A DNA stretch of 64,000 bases from Flavihumibacter soli (GTDB taxonomy: Bacteria; Bacteroidota; Bacteroidia; Sphingobacteriales; Sphingobacteriaceae): positions 434,001 through 498,000 of the forward strand of contig NZ_JAAFZB010000095.1 of NCBI RefSeq assembly GCF_010692725.1, given 5' to 3'. The notes under the pieces are model-generated. The model saw only the letters and a list, made by a program, of their open reading frames with translations, was not told the DNA's origin and made no database searches. Positions 33,181 through 42,847 of the stretch are shown here, piece by piece; within the stretch, counting starts at the first letter, position 1; every line of letters begins with the position of its first letter. Position numbers and translations under genes: made by a program.

Positions 33181-34578
33181 ATGACTTACAGAGTAGAACA
33201 TGATACCATGGGCGAAGTTCAGGTGCCCGCTGACAAGTATTGGGGTGCACAAACAGAACGCTCGCGCAACAATTTCAAAATTGGACCTGAGGCTTCGATG
33301 CCCCCTGAGATCATAGAAGCATTTGCTTACCTGAAAAAAGCGGCTGCTTTTACTAACACCGATTGCGGTGTTTTGCCTGCAGAAAAAAGGGATCTGATCG
33401 CTCGTGTTGCTGATGAAATACTTTCTGGCGAGCTGGCTGAACAATTCCCGTTGGTAATCTGGCAGACAGGCTCAGGAACGCAGTCGAATATGAATGTAAA
33501 TGAAGTGATTGCTAACCGAGCGCATGTCCTGCAGGGGAATAAGCTTGGCGAGGGCCAGACCTTTATTCATCCGAATGATGATGTAAACAAATCGCAGTCT
33601 TCAAATGATACCTATCCGACGGCTATGCATATAGCTGCCTACAAGATGCTGATCAGTATAACCATCCCCGGGGTGGAGAAATTGAGAGATGCCTTGAAGG
33701 AAAAGGCTGATGCATTTAAAGACGTTGTTAAAATTGGTCGTACCCACTTGATGGATGCGACGCCCCTCACCCTTGGCCAGGAGTTCTCAGGTTATGTTTC
33801 CCAGCTTACGCACGGCTTGAAGGCTCTTCGCAATACATTAGATCACCTGTCGGAGCTTGCTCTCGGTGGTACCGCGGTTGGTACAGGCATCAACACGCCG
33901 GCCGGATACGATGTGAAGGTTGCGGAGTACATCTCCAATTTTACCGGCCTGCCTTTCCGGACTGCTGAAAATAAATTCGAAGCGCTTGCGGCGCATGATG
34001 CCTTTGTTGAAACTCATGGCGCATTGAAGCAAATCGCCGTTTCCTTAATGAAGATCGCAAACGATATCCGCTTGCTGGCATCAGGTCCCCGTTCAGGGAT
34101 CGGAGAGATCCACATTCCGGATAACGAACCTGGTTCTTCTATCATGCCCGGCAAAGTCAATCCTACACAAAATGAAGCGGCAACGATGGTTGCAGCACAG
34201 ATCATGGGTAACGATGTTACTATTTCTATTGGAGGGTCTAACGGGCATTTCGAACTAAACGTTTTTAAACCGGTGATGGCAGCTAACCTCCTTCAGTCTG
34301 CACGACTGCTTGGAGATGCCTGTGTGTCGTTCGCAGATCATTGTGTGAAAGGTATCATGCCTAACTACGATGGAATAAAGAAGCATCTGGAAAATTCGCT
34401 GATGCTTGTTACAGCATTAAACCCTCATATCGGTTATGAAAATGCTGCTAAGATTGCCAAGAAAGCACTTCATGATAATTCCTCTCTTCGGGAGGCGGCC
34501 ATTGGCCTGAACCTGCTTACTAACGAACAGTTCGACGAGTGGGTAAGGCCTGAGCAAATGATTGGCGGTCTGAAATAA
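33181..34578 (+). CDS. fumC: Class II fumarate hydratase
   Basis: A 465-residue fumarase of the TCA cycle, iron-independent and tetrameric. The fumarase/aspartase signature [16 protein letters not shown] (about 318-333) is intact, with its catalytic Ser. The N-terminal region reads [26 protein letters not shown] in pieces and the substrate loop is [14 protein letters not shown]. Start is the first Met of the conserved N-terminus, just after a -7 motif. It is followed by a terminator and then by a lipoprotein gene. Confidence 0.97.
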   Translation: MTYRVEHDTMGEVQVPADKYWGAQTERSRNNFKIGPEASMPPEIIEAFAYLKKAAAFTNTDCGVLPAEKRDLIARVADEILSGELAEQFPLVIWQTGSGTQSNMNVNEVIANRAHVLQGNKLGEGQTFIHPNDDVNKSQSSNDTYPTAMHIAAYKMLISITIPGVEKLRDALKEKADAFKDVVKIGRTHLMDATPLTLGQEFSGYVSQLTHGLKALRNTLDHLSELALGGTAVGTGINTPAGYDVKVAEYISNFTGLPFRTAENKFEALAAHDAFVETHGALKQIAVSLMKIANDIRLLASGPRSGIGEIHIPDNEPGSSIMPGKVNPTQNEAATMVAAQIMGNDVTISIGGSNGHFELNVFKPVMAANLLQSARLLGDACVSFADHCVKGIMPNYDGIKKHLENSLMLVTALNPHIGYENAAKIAKKALHDNSSLREAAIGLNLLTNEQFDEWVRPEQMIGGLK

Positions 34579-34588
34579 ACGCTTTCCC

Positions 34589-34612
34589 ACCCCTCCCACT
34601 TGGCGGAGGGGT
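34589..34612 (+). terminator. Rho-independent terminator of fumC
   Basis: ACCCCTCC / GGAGGGGT perfect arms around CACTTGGC, followed by TTTTTTT, 11 bp after the fumC stop. Confidence 0.92.
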
Positions 34613-34623
34613 TTTTTTAAATT

Positions 34624-35124
34624 ATGAGCCGCTTTTTAGTAATACTTTTTCTTGTTCTTGGCCTGCTGACATCCTGCAAATTTAACCCTAACCTGCAGGG
34701 GCGAGGTTCTGATTTTCTCCAGGGTGAATGGAAGGAAGACAGCGTTATATATCGCAAAGACCTCTTGCAGTATACAACACACGAATTCCGATTTACCTGT
34801 GATTCATTCTATGTGACACTGAACACCTTTGCCAGGACGAATTTTTATCCAGACAGCTGCTTCAATAACGGCAGATGGACTGAATATGCCAAGGGGCTTT
34901 ATACTGTCCGCGGCGATTCGCTCCTGATCTCGGGAACCTTTACAAAGTCTAACTTCAAGCAAAAGATCAGTGGCTGTTACCGTATCGGCCAATACCTGGA
35001 AGCATTCATAATTAAGGACCGGGCACCCGCATCAATCAGCCTGGAAAGTTTACGGCAGCACCGGCCTCTGCAACTTTCATTAAAACAAAGAATTACCTGT
35101 ATACAAAAACCCCTTAACCAATAA
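34624..35124 (+). CDS. Lipoprotein often found after fumC
   Basis: A 166-residue lipoprotein. The lipobox is LLTSC with Cys18. The mature domain is a single beta-rich unit with LQGEWKEDSVIYRKDLLQY, FTCDSFYVTLNTF and YTVRGDSLLISGTF, resembling the small fumarase-associated lipoproteins that automated annotation in related genomes sometimes mislabels as fumarate hydratase because of gene order. It has no fumarase motif. Its start is 12 bp after the fumC terminator and its end is 1 bp before the S1/P1 nuclease gene, so it is co-transcribed with the nuclease. Confidence 0.75.
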   Translation: MSRFLVILFLVLGLLTSCKFNPNLQGRGSDFLQGEWKEDSVIYRKDLLQYTTHEFRFTCDSFYVTLNTFARTNFYPDSCFNNGRWTEYAKGLYTVRGDSLLISGTFTKSNFKQKISGCYRIGQYLEAFIIKDRAPASISLESLRQHRPLQLSLKQRITCIQKPLNQ

Positions 35125-35125
35125 A

Positions 35126-35923
35126 ATGCGATCATTATTTAAACTAGTTCTGTTAGGCATATTTATGCTTTCTATACCCGGAAAATCAATGGCCTGGGGA
35201 ATGCTCGGGCACCGTATAGTCGGGCAAATTGCCGACAGTTACATCAGCGGAAAAACCAGGAAAGAGGTTAAGAAAATTTTAGGTAACGAGTCTCTTGCAA
35301 TGGCCAGCAATTGGGCGGACTTTATAAAGTCTGACAGCACGTTCAATTATCTCGGGAACTGGCATTATGCTAATTTCCTGGATAACCTGGATTATCAAAC
35401 CCTGAAGCAGGAGATGGAGAAAGAGACGGGAACAAACATTTATAACCGTATTCGCTTTGTTGCGGCCGAATTAAAAAACAAGAATACCGATCCGGCAAAG
35501 AAAAAAATGTACCTGCGATTGCTGATTCATTTTGTTGGAGACCTGCATCAGCCAATGCACATGGGCCGCAAGGCAGACGCCGGGGGTAACGGAATTAAAC
35601 TAAGCTGGTTTTCCCAGCCAACGAACCTACATCGCGTGTGGGATGAACAATTGATCGAATACCAGCAGCTGAGTTACACGGAATATGCAGATGCCATCAA
35701 TTTTACAGATAAACAACAGGTTAAGAAACTTCAGAGTGATGATCTGACCGTATGGGCATACGAATCGTATAAGATAAGCCGGCAATTATACGCTACCGTC
35801 AAGCCTGAAGATAAGTTGAGTTACCGATATAACTTCGATCATATCGCAACGCTAAATCAACAATTGCTTCAAGGCGGTGTACGTCTTGCCGGCTTACTGA
35901 ATGAGGTATTTATCAGCTACTAA
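35126..35923 (+). CDS. Secreted S1/P1-type zinc nuclease
   Basis: A 265-residue nuclease of the S1/P1 family that cuts single-stranded nucleic acids and removes 3'-phosphates. A signal peptide ends SMA|W, leaving Trp24 as the mature N-terminus; its amino group is a zinc ligand in this family. The other ligands are visible: H29 in WGMLGHRIVG, the Asp in NWADFIKSD, the His in NWHYANF, and HFVGDLHQPMHMG with following GGN. Typical length. It would scavenge phosphate or nucleotides outside the cell. It ends flush against the convergent minus-strand gene (stops at 35921-35923 and 35924-35926). Confidence 0.93.
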   Translation: MRSLFKLVLLGIFMLSIPGKSMAWGMLGHRIVGQIADSYISGKTRKEVKKILGNESLAMASNWADFIKSDSTFNYLGNWHYANFLDNLDYQTLKQEMEKETGTNIYNRIRFVAAELKNKNTDPAKKKMYLRLLIHFVGDLHQPMHMGRKADAGGNGIKLSWFSQPTNLHRVWDEQLIEYQQLSYTEYADAINFTDKQQVKKLQSDDLTVWAYESYKISRQLYATVKPEDKLSYRYNFDHIATLNQQLLQGGVRLAGLLNEVFISY

Positions 35924-36520
35924 TTACTGTAGCATCTTCGCTATCTCCGTGATAGGTATCTGCGCTGCGAGTTTCAATACCTCTGATTCGTCCGCATTTT
36001 CCATGCGGAATGTAAGCAAGGTTGAATTGAACGGCATCTGCAGCTCGTAGTTTGTTTTTTGGGTCTCGCTGTTAACGTTCTTTTGCAGCAGACCCTTATA
36101 GCCGTCGATCTTTACCCGTTTTTGGGTGCCGTCACCGGAATTACCTACTAAGGGAATTGCCAGTATGGTATTGATCGAAGCGACCAGCGGAGAATTTGTG
36201 ATCATATCTATTTCTGCTTTTTTATCCGCTGTTCCATAATCCCGGTGAATATTAACGCCCAGAAAGCCGGTTGTTCCGCTAACATTATCGGCAGCAGAAT
36301 TCATGCTGAGATTATCAAGCTTGGCGGGCAGCAGTTTAAGAACCTCTTTTCCAATCGTCATATCCAGTTCCTGCATCATTTGCTCCATAGCGAACCGGCT
36401 GTCCTCGAGCTTTCCGGAGGAATAAGCTGATTTGGCTGTTGCGAGATGTTTATTGAAATCCTGGGCCAGGACAAAGGCCGGCAGGAAAAATGATAAAGCG
36501 ATTAACAATGTTTTTCTCAT
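35924..36520 (-). CDS. Secreted protein of unknown function, paralogue of the next gene
   Basis: A 198-residue secreted protein I cannot assign. Signal peptide 1-19 (cleaved after VLA|Q or LAQ|D). The mature part begins with a short helical region (NKHLATAKSAYSSGKLEDSR), then a conserved block LDMTIGKEVLKLLPAKL, then a beta-rich region with GFLGVNIHRDYG and SINTILAIPLVG. All these blocks have counterparts in the same order in the upstream gene (36534-37331), so the two arose by duplication. No metal- or ligand-binding motif is clear. Confidence 0.75.
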   Translation of the reverse strand: MRKTLLIALSFFLPAFVLAQDFNKHLATAKSAYSSGKLEDSRFAMEQMMQELDMTIGKEVLKLLPAKLDNLSMNSAADNVSGTTGFLGVNIHRDYGTADKKAEIDMITNSPLVASINTILAIPLVGNSGDGTQKRVKIDGYKGLLQKNVNSETQKTNYELQMPFNSTLLTFRMENADESEVLKLAAQIPITEIAKMLQ

Positions 36521-36533
36521 GATTTCAGGTTGA

Positions 36534-37331
36534 TTACTTTTCTCCTAATGTTTTTTTAATACCGTCGATATCAAAGCTGTTGGCCGCATTCATGATATCC
36601 TGCTCGGTGGCAAAATTCACGCCCTCCCAGATGATCAGGGAGGTCTGCCCGATCGGAACGGTCAACTTATAGCCAGATCCCTCATCAAATTCTATAAGTG
36701 CTTTGTTACCCTTTACTTTCGTTTGTTTCCACTTTTGGTTATCACTGCTTGTTTGAGCATAGCCTCCGTTTGCGAGGTAAAGATTAACGGCCGACATCCA
36801 GACGGAGTTATTAGCTATCGTTGTGGTGAGCTGCTTATCTCCTTCGGCGTATTTTCGCTGAATGGTTAAGCCTACCCAGCCCCAGCCGGTGCTTGTAACT
36901 TTATCATCTTCCTTAGAAATCTTCAGACCGCTTACAGACTCCGGTAGTCCGGCAAGAATTTTCTTTCCTATCTGCATCTCAACTCCGAGCATCGCCTGCT
37001 GGACTGCGTAACGAGCTTCGCCATAGTTGTTTGCTTTGAAAGCGGCTTCAGCATCGCTAAGGTTTTGGTTAACATCCGGCGGGGTAGTTACCAGGCCGGC
37101 TCCGCCTTTATTGCCCGGACTGTTTTTTGCCGATGGACTGGGAGTACTGGTATTCTCATTACTGATCCCCGTTTGATCTTCAACGGCTTTGTCGATTTTT
37201 TTGTCCACCACCTTTTCGGCTGTCTGCTCAGCCTTCTGCTTGATTTTCTTTAAAAGATTCTGCGCATGTGCAGTAGAGTAGCCCAGTAGTAGCAAGCTTA
37301 CTGACAGTAGTTTTATTGCATTTTTCATCAT
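36534..37331 (-). CDS. Secreted protein of unknown function, long paralogue with a coiled-coil N-terminus
   Basis: A 265-residue secreted protein. Signal peptide about 1-22 (THAQ-type site). Residues about 25-70 form a Lys/Glu-rich helix (LLKKIKQKAEQTAEKVVD), then a Pro/Ser-rich low-complexity linker. The rest matches the downstream paralogue: NNYGEARYAVQQAM, MQIGKKILAGLPESV, GWVGLTIQRKY, NLYLANGG, and the final alternating Asn/Ile helix. I chose the ATG at 37331; the frame opens seven codons earlier at 37352. It is 13 bp upstream of its paralogue on the same strand. The linker and coiled coil are unique to this copy. Confidence 0.75.
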   Translation of the reverse strand: MMKNAIKLLSVSLLLLGYSTAHAQNLLKKIKQKAEQTAEKVVDKKIDKAVEDQTGISNENTSTPSPSAKNSPGNKGGAGLVTTPPDVNQNLSDAEAAFKANNYGEARYAVQQAMLGVEMQIGKKILAGLPESVSGLKISKEDDKVTSTGWGWVGLTIQRKYAEGDKQLTTTIANNSVWMSAVNLYLANGGYAQTSSDNQKWKQTKVKGNKALIEFDEGSGYKLTVPIGQTSLIIWEGVNFATEQDIMNAANSFDIDGIKKTLGEK

Positions 37332-37499
37332 GTTTTCTTTTGGCGTATACATTAAAGTTAGTAATAAAATGTCTTAGGAGTTTTATTTAAAGCCCTTGAT
37401 TTTCTGTAAAAACCATCGCCTATAGAAATGCCTTTAAACTAATGGTGCAGCTTGTGAATGCCGACGATAATGACAAATCCATTCTATTGAGAGTTTTTT

Positions 37500-37507
37500 T
37501 ACCTTTG
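37500..37507 (+). promoter_or_regulatory. Candidate -7 element directly at the hisS start codon
   Basis: TACCTTTG (TAnnTTTG) ends only 4 nt before the hisS ATG at 37512. If used, transcription would start at or next to the ATG, giving a leaderless mRNA. Confidence 0.5.
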
Positions 37508-37511
37508 CCGG

Positions 37512-38888
37512 ATGTCTGCTATAAAACCCTCATTACCCAAAGGAACCCGGGATTTTTCACCTTCTGAAATGGTGAAACGCAATTACATCTTTGAAACGAT
37601 CAAATCCGTTTTCCGGAAGTTTGGGTACCAGGAGATTCAAACGCCTGCGATGGAAAATCTGTCGACCTTAACCGGCAAGTATGGTGATGAGGGCGACAAG
37701 CTGATATTTAAGGTTTTAAATTCGGGTGATTTCCTGGCGAAAGCCGACAGCCAAAAACTGATCAGCCGCAACTCAAATCTGCTAACGCCTGAGATTTCAG
37801 AAAAGGCTCTTCGTTATGATCTCACGGTACCTTTTGCGCGTTACGTGGTCATGCATCAGAACGATATCGCATTCCCTTTCAAAAGATTCCAGGTTCAGAA
37901 CGTGTGGCGGGCTGACCGCCCTCAAAAAGGGCGTTATCGCGAATTTTTCCAATGCGATGCTGACGTCGTGGGGTCCGAAAGCCTGCTGAATGAGGCGGAA
38001 TTTGTAATGATCTATGATGAAGCATTAAGTCTTTTAGGCCTTCGTGATTTTTCCATCAAGATAAACAATCGCAAGATCCTTAGCGGAATAGCTGAGATAA
38101 TCGGTAAACCGGAGCTTATTGTCGACATGACCGTAGCTATCGACAAGCTGGACAAAATTGGTCTGGATGGCGTTTCATCAGAATTAATTGAAAGGGGCTT
38201 TACTTCTGAAGATATCGAAACAATCAAACCAGTCATTCTTTTAAAAGGGTCGAATGAAGAAAAGATCGAGGCTCTCAGAGCTGTACTTGCAACGTCCGAA
38301 ACAGGAATAAAGGGCGTTGGGGAGATTGAAACAATATTAGAGTACCTGACAAGCTTTAAGCTGATGAACGCCTCCGTGGAGCTTGATATAACGCTAGCAC
38401 GTGGGTTAAACTATTATACAGGTGCAATATTTGAAGTTAAGACCAACGAAGTAGGCATGGGAAGCATAGGTGGCGGCGGTAGGTATGATGATCTTACTGG
38501 TATGTTCGGGCTAAAAAACCTGACCGGGGTAGGGATCTCGTTTGGAGCTGACCGCATTTACGATGTCCTGGAGGAGCTGAACCTTTTTCCGGAAAGCACA
38601 CAACAAACGACAAAGGTGTTGATCAGCAACTTCGACAGCGCTTCAGAACGATACGCTCTGCCCCTCTTACAGGAGTTAAGGAGTGCCGGGATCGCTTCGG
38701 AATTATATCCAGTTGCCACTAAACTAAAGAAACAACTCGGTTACGCAGATGATAAGCGAATTAAGTATGTCATCCTTATCGGGAGTGACGAGATAGAGAG
38801 CGGTAACCTGAGTCTGAAGAATATGAGTACGGGCGAGCAGGAGAAATTAACATCTTCGGAAGTAATCAACCGGCTTAAAGCCGAATAA
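37512..38888 (+). CDS. hisS: Histidyl-tRNA synthetase
   Basis: A 458-residue class II aminoacyl-tRNA synthetase. It opens [20 protein letters not shown] (motif 1 region), has the motif 2 arginine loop in [14 protein letters not shown]-type text ([14 protein letters not shown]), the HisA-type motif [14 protein letters not shown] and motif 3 [14 protein letters not shown], ending with the anticodon-binding domain. The start is secure because Bacteroidota homologues begin with this sequence. A -7 motif lies almost on top of the start codon. Full length. Confidence 0.97.
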   Translation: MSAIKPSLPKGTRDFSPSEMVKRNYIFETIKSVFRKFGYQEIQTPAMENLSTLTGKYGDEGDKLIFKVLNSGDFLAKADSQKLISRNSNLLTPEISEKALRYDLTVPFARYVVMHQNDIAFPFKRFQVQNVWRADRPQKGRYREFFQCDADVVGSESLLNEAEFVMIYDEALSLLGLRDFSIKINNRKILSGIAEIIGKPELIVDMTVAIDKLDKIGLDGVSSELIERGFTSEDIETIKPVILLKGSNEEKIEALRAVLATSETGIKGVGEIETILEYLTSFKLMNASVELDITLARGLNYYTGAIFEVKTNEVGMGSIGGGGRYDDLTGMFGLKNLTGVGISFGADRIYDVLEELNLFPESTQQTTKVLISNFDSASERYALPLLQELRSAGIASELYPVATKLKKQLGYADDKRIKYVILIGSDEIESGNLSLKNMSTGEQEKLTSSEVINRLKAE

Positions 38889-38892
38889 GGAC

Positions 38893-38923
38893 AGAAAGCC
38901 TGCTTAATGTAAGCAGACTTTCT
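38893..38923. terminator. Terminator between hisS and the convergent lipoprotein gene
   Basis: AGAAAG-C-CTGCTTA / TAAGCAG-A-CTTTCT arms (one C-A mismatch) around ATG. It lies 4 bp after the hisS stop and 7 bp from the stop of the minus-strand lipoprotein gene. No strong T-run on either side, so efficiency may be modest. Confidence 0.65.
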
Positions 38924-38930
38924 ATCGACC

Positions 38931-39395
38931 TTATTTGCACGGACAATGAAAATCCATGACAGTGACTTCCTTCGCAGCTGTTTTCGGCCCGTTGTCTTCA
39001 TACTGCACGTTCGCGGTCTCCAGCCTCCAGCTCATGATTTCCTCTTCCAGTGATAATATCTCAAAATTTTTTTCGACGCTTTTTTGTGTATAGTTAAGAT
39101 AGTTTTTCCCGTTTAAATTCGAAATCGTATACTGCGTTAATAAATGCCGTACACCCTGAGGACTCCATATCCGAATGTTATCGTCCAGGGTAAATTTCCA
39201 TCCCGGCTCAACTGTTCTGGTAAAGACTTTTTCGTTGTTGGCATTGTAATACTCATGGGTTTCCGCCGTTGTATACCATGTGCCCCTGATGGCTTCAGCA
39301 ATCGGCTTATCTGCCCTGGCATTAGATTTCTTTTCTTTTTTACATGCCGCACCCGCGATAGCAGCTACCAGCACCAATAAGATAAGTTTTTTCAT
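38931..39395 (-). CDS. Lipocalin-like lipoprotein
   Basis: A 154-residue lipoprotein with lipobox GAAC (Cys18) and a Lys-rich early linker. The region about 38-145 has GTWYTTAETHEYYN, WKFTLDDNIRIWSP, TQYTISNLNGKNYL and the closing MDFHCPCK, a single beta-barrel-like domain of the sort called lipocalin-like in Bacteroidota. The two C-terminal Cys (FHCPCK) are unusual and could bind metal or form a disulphide; that is an inference. It converges on hisS. Confidence 0.7.
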   Translation of the reverse strand: MKKLILLVLVAAIAGAACKKEKKSNARADKPIAEAIRGTWYTTAETHEYYNANNEKVFTRTVEPGWKFTLDDNIRIWSPQGVRHLLTQYTISNLNGKNYLNYTQKSVEKNFEILSLEEEIMSWRLETANVQYEDNGPKTAAKEVTVMDFHCPCK

Positions 39396-39443
39396 ATGAA
39401 CAAAATTTATTGGTATTCATGACCTAGTAAACATCCTGATTCA

Positions 39444-39451
39444 TAAATTTG
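39444..39451 (+). promoter_or_regulatory. Candidate -7 element for the DUF4175 operon
   Basis: TAAATTTG (TAnnTTTG) about 52 nt upstream of the ATG at 39503. The -33 element is not clear. Confidence 0.45.
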
Positions 39452-39502
39452 TTTAAAACACGGATTAATTGTAAATCTTAGTACAAAGGTATCCACCATC
39501 AT

Positions 39503-42500
39503 ATGAATAGCTCGAGCAGGAATTATGCCTTACTTATTCAGAAAATCGATGAATTCACCCGGAAGTATTACCTGAACAAGGTAATTCGCGGATGTATTTA
39601 TTTGGCTGCGTCCTTTTTTGCCGCTTATCTGCTGGTAACACTCGCAGAGTACTACGGCAATTTCGACCCGAATATTAGGGGTTTTATATTTTATGGTTTC
39701 CTATCATTGAACCTTATTATCCTGTCCTTTTATCTCGCAATCCCATTGACTTCTTACTTTAAGCTGGGAAGCCAGATTAGCCATGAACAGGCATCAGAGA
39801 TTATCGGCGAGCATTTTAAACCAGTAAAAGATAAATTGCTTAATACCCTTCAATTGAAGAAGCTTTCTGATGAAAGTCCTGAACACCGATCCCTCATCGA
39901 AGCAAGTATCGATCAGAAGATAGCCGATCTAAGTCCTTTACCATTCACGAACGCCGTCCATATCAGTGATAACAAGCGATATTTAAAGTATGCGCTAGTT
40001 CCCCTATCATTCATTATCCTGATCTTCTTTACAGCTCCTTCCATATTCAGTGAGAGTACAGAGCGATTATTGAAATATAATACCCGGTTTGTCAAAAAAG
40101 CGCCGTTCAGCTTTGTGATACTTAATGACAACCTTAGCGTGCTTCAGGGTAGTGATTTTGAACTTAAGGTGAAGCTCACCGGCGATCAGATACCAAATGA
40201 TCTGTATCTGGAAGACGGGGTGAACACTTTTAAATTGGAAAAAAAATCGATTATACGGTTCACGTACATTTTTAAAAACCTTCAAAGCAGCAAAAAGATC
40301 CGCTTGACCTCAGGTGAATTTAGTTCCAGAGAGTATGATCTTGTAGTGAATGCGAAGCCCTCTCTGTTAAAACTTGAAGTTAATCTGGACTTCCCCGCTT
40401 ATCTCAATAGAAAGAATGAACAGATCAGTAATACAGGAGACCTGACGGTACCCATTGGAACTAATATCCGATGGAAACTGGAGTCAGAAAACACGGAGCA
40501 GATCGAATTGAAAGTTAACAACCAGGAAAAGCTCATCTCCCCTTCCGGACAAAATGAATTCCGCTTTTCTTATAAGGCAATGAATAACAGCACCTACACG
40601 CTGCGTCCAACCAATAGCCAAGTGAAGAACCCTGAGGGTATATCATATCAGTTAACGGTAGTTCCAGACCTTCATCCGTCCATTGATGTGAGCGAAAACC
40701 GCGATTCAGTCAATAACAAGTTGATATATTTTGTAGGCCAGGTCAACGATGATCACGGATTTAGCGGGCTTCGCTTCAACTATCGTGTCCTAAGCAAGGT
40801 TAAAGAAGGAAAGAGCGCTTCCCGTGGAGTAACAATTCCGATCAGCGCAAACGCCTTGCAAAGTTCCTTCTCATATTATTGGAATGTGAATAAGACGGGA
40901 GCAATGCCGGGTGATCAGATAGAATATTACTTTGAGATATCTGATAACGATGGGGTAAACGGGGCTAAGGTAACACGATCACCGATTCGAATATTCAACC
41001 TGCTGACTGAAAAACAGATAGATCAGAAATTGGAGACAAATTCTGCTACCATTAAAAGCAAAATGACGCAGGCGATCAAGCAGGCTAGCCAGGTTGAAAA
41101 AGAAGCGAAACGCTTAAACCAGGAGCTTCTAAATAAAAAAAGCCTGAATTATGATGACAAAAAGCAGCTGGAAGCATTATTAGAAAAGCAAAAGGAACTG
41201 GAAGCTCTTGTGAAGGAGATTCAGACTGAAAACAAACAGGATCTGTTTGAACAGCAGGAAAATAAAGAGGTGCGGGAGGATATCCTGGAAAAGCAAAAGC
41301 AGATAGAGGACCTTTTCAATAATGTACTGGACGAAAAAACTCGTGAGATACTTAGAAACATTGAAAAACTGTTGGAGCAAAACAATAAAAATTTAACTCA
41401 GGAGCAATTATCGAAGATGCAGGTTGATAATAAATCCCTTAAGAAAGAATTGGACCGCATTCTTGAATTATACAAGCAACTGGAATTCGAGCAAAAGCTT
41501 GCCGAAACGGCCGATAAGTTGAAAGATCTTGCTAAAGATCAACAGACTTTAAGCGACGAGTCTAAAAAGAACAATGCAGACCAGAAACAATTGACTGAGG
41601 AACAGCAGAGGCTCTCTGAGGACTTCAAATCAGTAAAGGAAGACCTGAAGAGCCTGGAAACAAAAAATGACCAGCTGGAGGAGAAAAATGAATTCAGCGT
41701 CCCGGAAGAGGAGCAAAGGCAAATAGATCAGGATCAGCAGGAAAGCAGCGATAATTTGCGTAAGAAGAATTTACGCAAAGCAAGTGAAAACCAACGCCAG
41801 GCGGCACAGAAAATGCAACAGCTCTCTGAAAAATTGGAAAGTATGCAGCAGGAAGGTGAAGAAGAAGAGAATGATATCAACATTCAGGCACTACGGGAAA
41901 TTTTAGATAATCTGATCACGACGTCCTTTGATGAGGAAAAAATTATGCAAACTCTTAGGAGCACCAACTCTTCTGATCCTAATTATATTTCGAATACTCA
42001 AAAACAAAAAGATATAAAAGATAATTTAAAGATGATTGAGGATAGTCTCTATTCTCTCAGTAAGAAGGTCCCGCAAATACAATCAGTAGTAAATAAAGAA
42101 ATTCAAACGATAAATTTAAATATCGACAATGCTCTCGAGCATCTTTCTGAGCGCAGAACAGCTGAAGCTAATCGGAATCAACAATATGCCATGACCTCAA
42201 TTAACAACCTCGCACTTATGCTGAGCGAGGCGCTTGAGCAAATGCAGCGGGCTCAGCGCAATGCACAGTCGGGCGGAAAGGGTAAAAAGCAAAGCCTTTC
42301 ACAGTTAAGTAAAATGCAGGACCAGTTGAACAAAAACATGCAAAAGGCCCGGGAACAGATGAAAAAAGAGGGGCAGCAGGGACAGCAAGGACAGGGAAAG
42401 GGACAAATGAGTGAACAACTAGCAAAGATGGCTCGTGAACAACAGTTAATACGGCAGGGAATGCAGGAAATTAATCGTGAAATGAATAAAGACGGGCAAA

Positions 42501-42847
42501 AAGGACTGGGCAATCTGGATAAATTGATGAAAGAAATGGAACAAACAGAGACAGATCTCGTAAACAAAAAGATATACCAGGAGACTATTAACCGCCAACA
42601 GGAAATTTTAACTAAATTACTGGAAGCGGAAAAGGCTGAGCGGGAGCGAGAACAGGATAATCAGAGGGAAAGTAAACGCGGAGTAGATCAGCCTTCAAAC
42701 TATACTAATTTTATGAAGGAATTTAAAAGCATTAAACAACAAGAAACTGAATTATTGAGAACCGTACCACCGTCTTTAAATTCATTTTATAAAATAAAAG
42801 TGGGAGATTATTTTAAATTCTTAAATTCGGGAAATAATGACAAGTAG
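39503..42847 (+). CDS. DUF4175-family large membrane coiled-coil protein
   Basis: A 1114-residue protein with three N-terminal membrane segments (about 28-50, 60-85 and 158-180), a beta-rich periplasmic region (about 200-490, with NAKPSLLKLEVNLDFP), a long coiled coil from about 500 to 800, and a Gln/Lys/Gly-rich low-complexity part near 920-975 (GKGKKQSLSQLSKMQDQ, QGQQGQGKGQ). This is the DUF4175 family of Bacteroidota. Its job is unknown; the shape suggests an envelope-spanning scaffold or stress sensor. It heads a plus-strand run and overlaps the next gene (42837-43271) by 11 bp, so the two are likely translated together. Confidence 0.88.
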   Translation: MNSSSRNYALLIQKIDEFTRKYYLNKVIRGCIYLAASFFAAYLLVTLAEYYGNFDPNIRGFIFYGFLSLNLIILSFYLAIPLTSYFKLGSQISHEQASEIIGEHFKPVKDKLLNTLQLKKLSDESPEHRSLIEASIDQKIADLSPLPFTNAVHISDNKRYLKYALVPLSFIILIFFTAPSIFSESTERLLKYNTRFVKKAPFSFVILNDNLSVLQGSDFELKVKLTGDQIPNDLYLEDGVNTFKLEKKSIIRFTYIFKNLQSSKKIRLTSGEFSSREYDLVVNAKPSLLKLEVNLDFPAYLNRKNEQISNTGDLTVPIGTNIRWKLESENTEQIELKVNNQEKLISPSGQNEFRFSYKAMNNSTYTLRPTNSQVKNPEGISYQLTVVPDLHPSIDVSENRDSVNNKLIYFVGQVNDDHGFSGLRFNYRVLSKVKEGKSASRGVTIPISANALQSSFSYYWNVNKTGAMPGDQIEYYFEISDNDGVNGAKVTRSPIRIFNLLTEKQIDQKLETNSATIKSKMTQAIKQASQVEKEAKRLNQELLNKKSLNYDDKKQLEALLEKQKELEALVKEIQTENKQDLFEQQENKEVREDILEKQKQIEDLFNNVLDEKTREILRNIEKLLEQNNKNLTQEQLSKMQVDNKSLKKELDRILELYKQLEFEQKLAETADKLKDLAKDQQTLSDESKKNNADQKQLTEEQQRLSEDFKSVKEDLKSLETKNDQLEEKNEFSVPEEEQRQIDQDQQESSDNLRKKNLRKASENQRQAAQKMQQLSEKLESMQQEGEEEENDINIQALREILDNLITTSFDEEKIMQTLRSTNSSDPNYISNTQKQKDIKDNLKMIEDSLYSLSKKVPQIQSVVNKEIQTINLNIDNALEHLSERRTAEANRNQQYAMTSINNLALMLSEALEQMQRAQRNAQSGGKGKKQSLSQLSKMQDQLNKNMQKAREQMKKEGQQGQQGQGKGQMSEQLAKMAREQQLIRQGMQEINREMNKDGQKGLGNLDKLMKEMEQTETDLVNKKIYQETINRQQEILTKLLEAEKAEREREQDNQRESKRGVDQPSNYTNFMKEFKSIKQQETELLRTVPPSLNSFYKIKVGDYFKFLNSGNNDK

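Noticed and set aside
34624-35124. Second fumarate hydratase
   Set aside because: Gene order could suggest this name, but the protein is a small lipoprotein without any fumarase motif.
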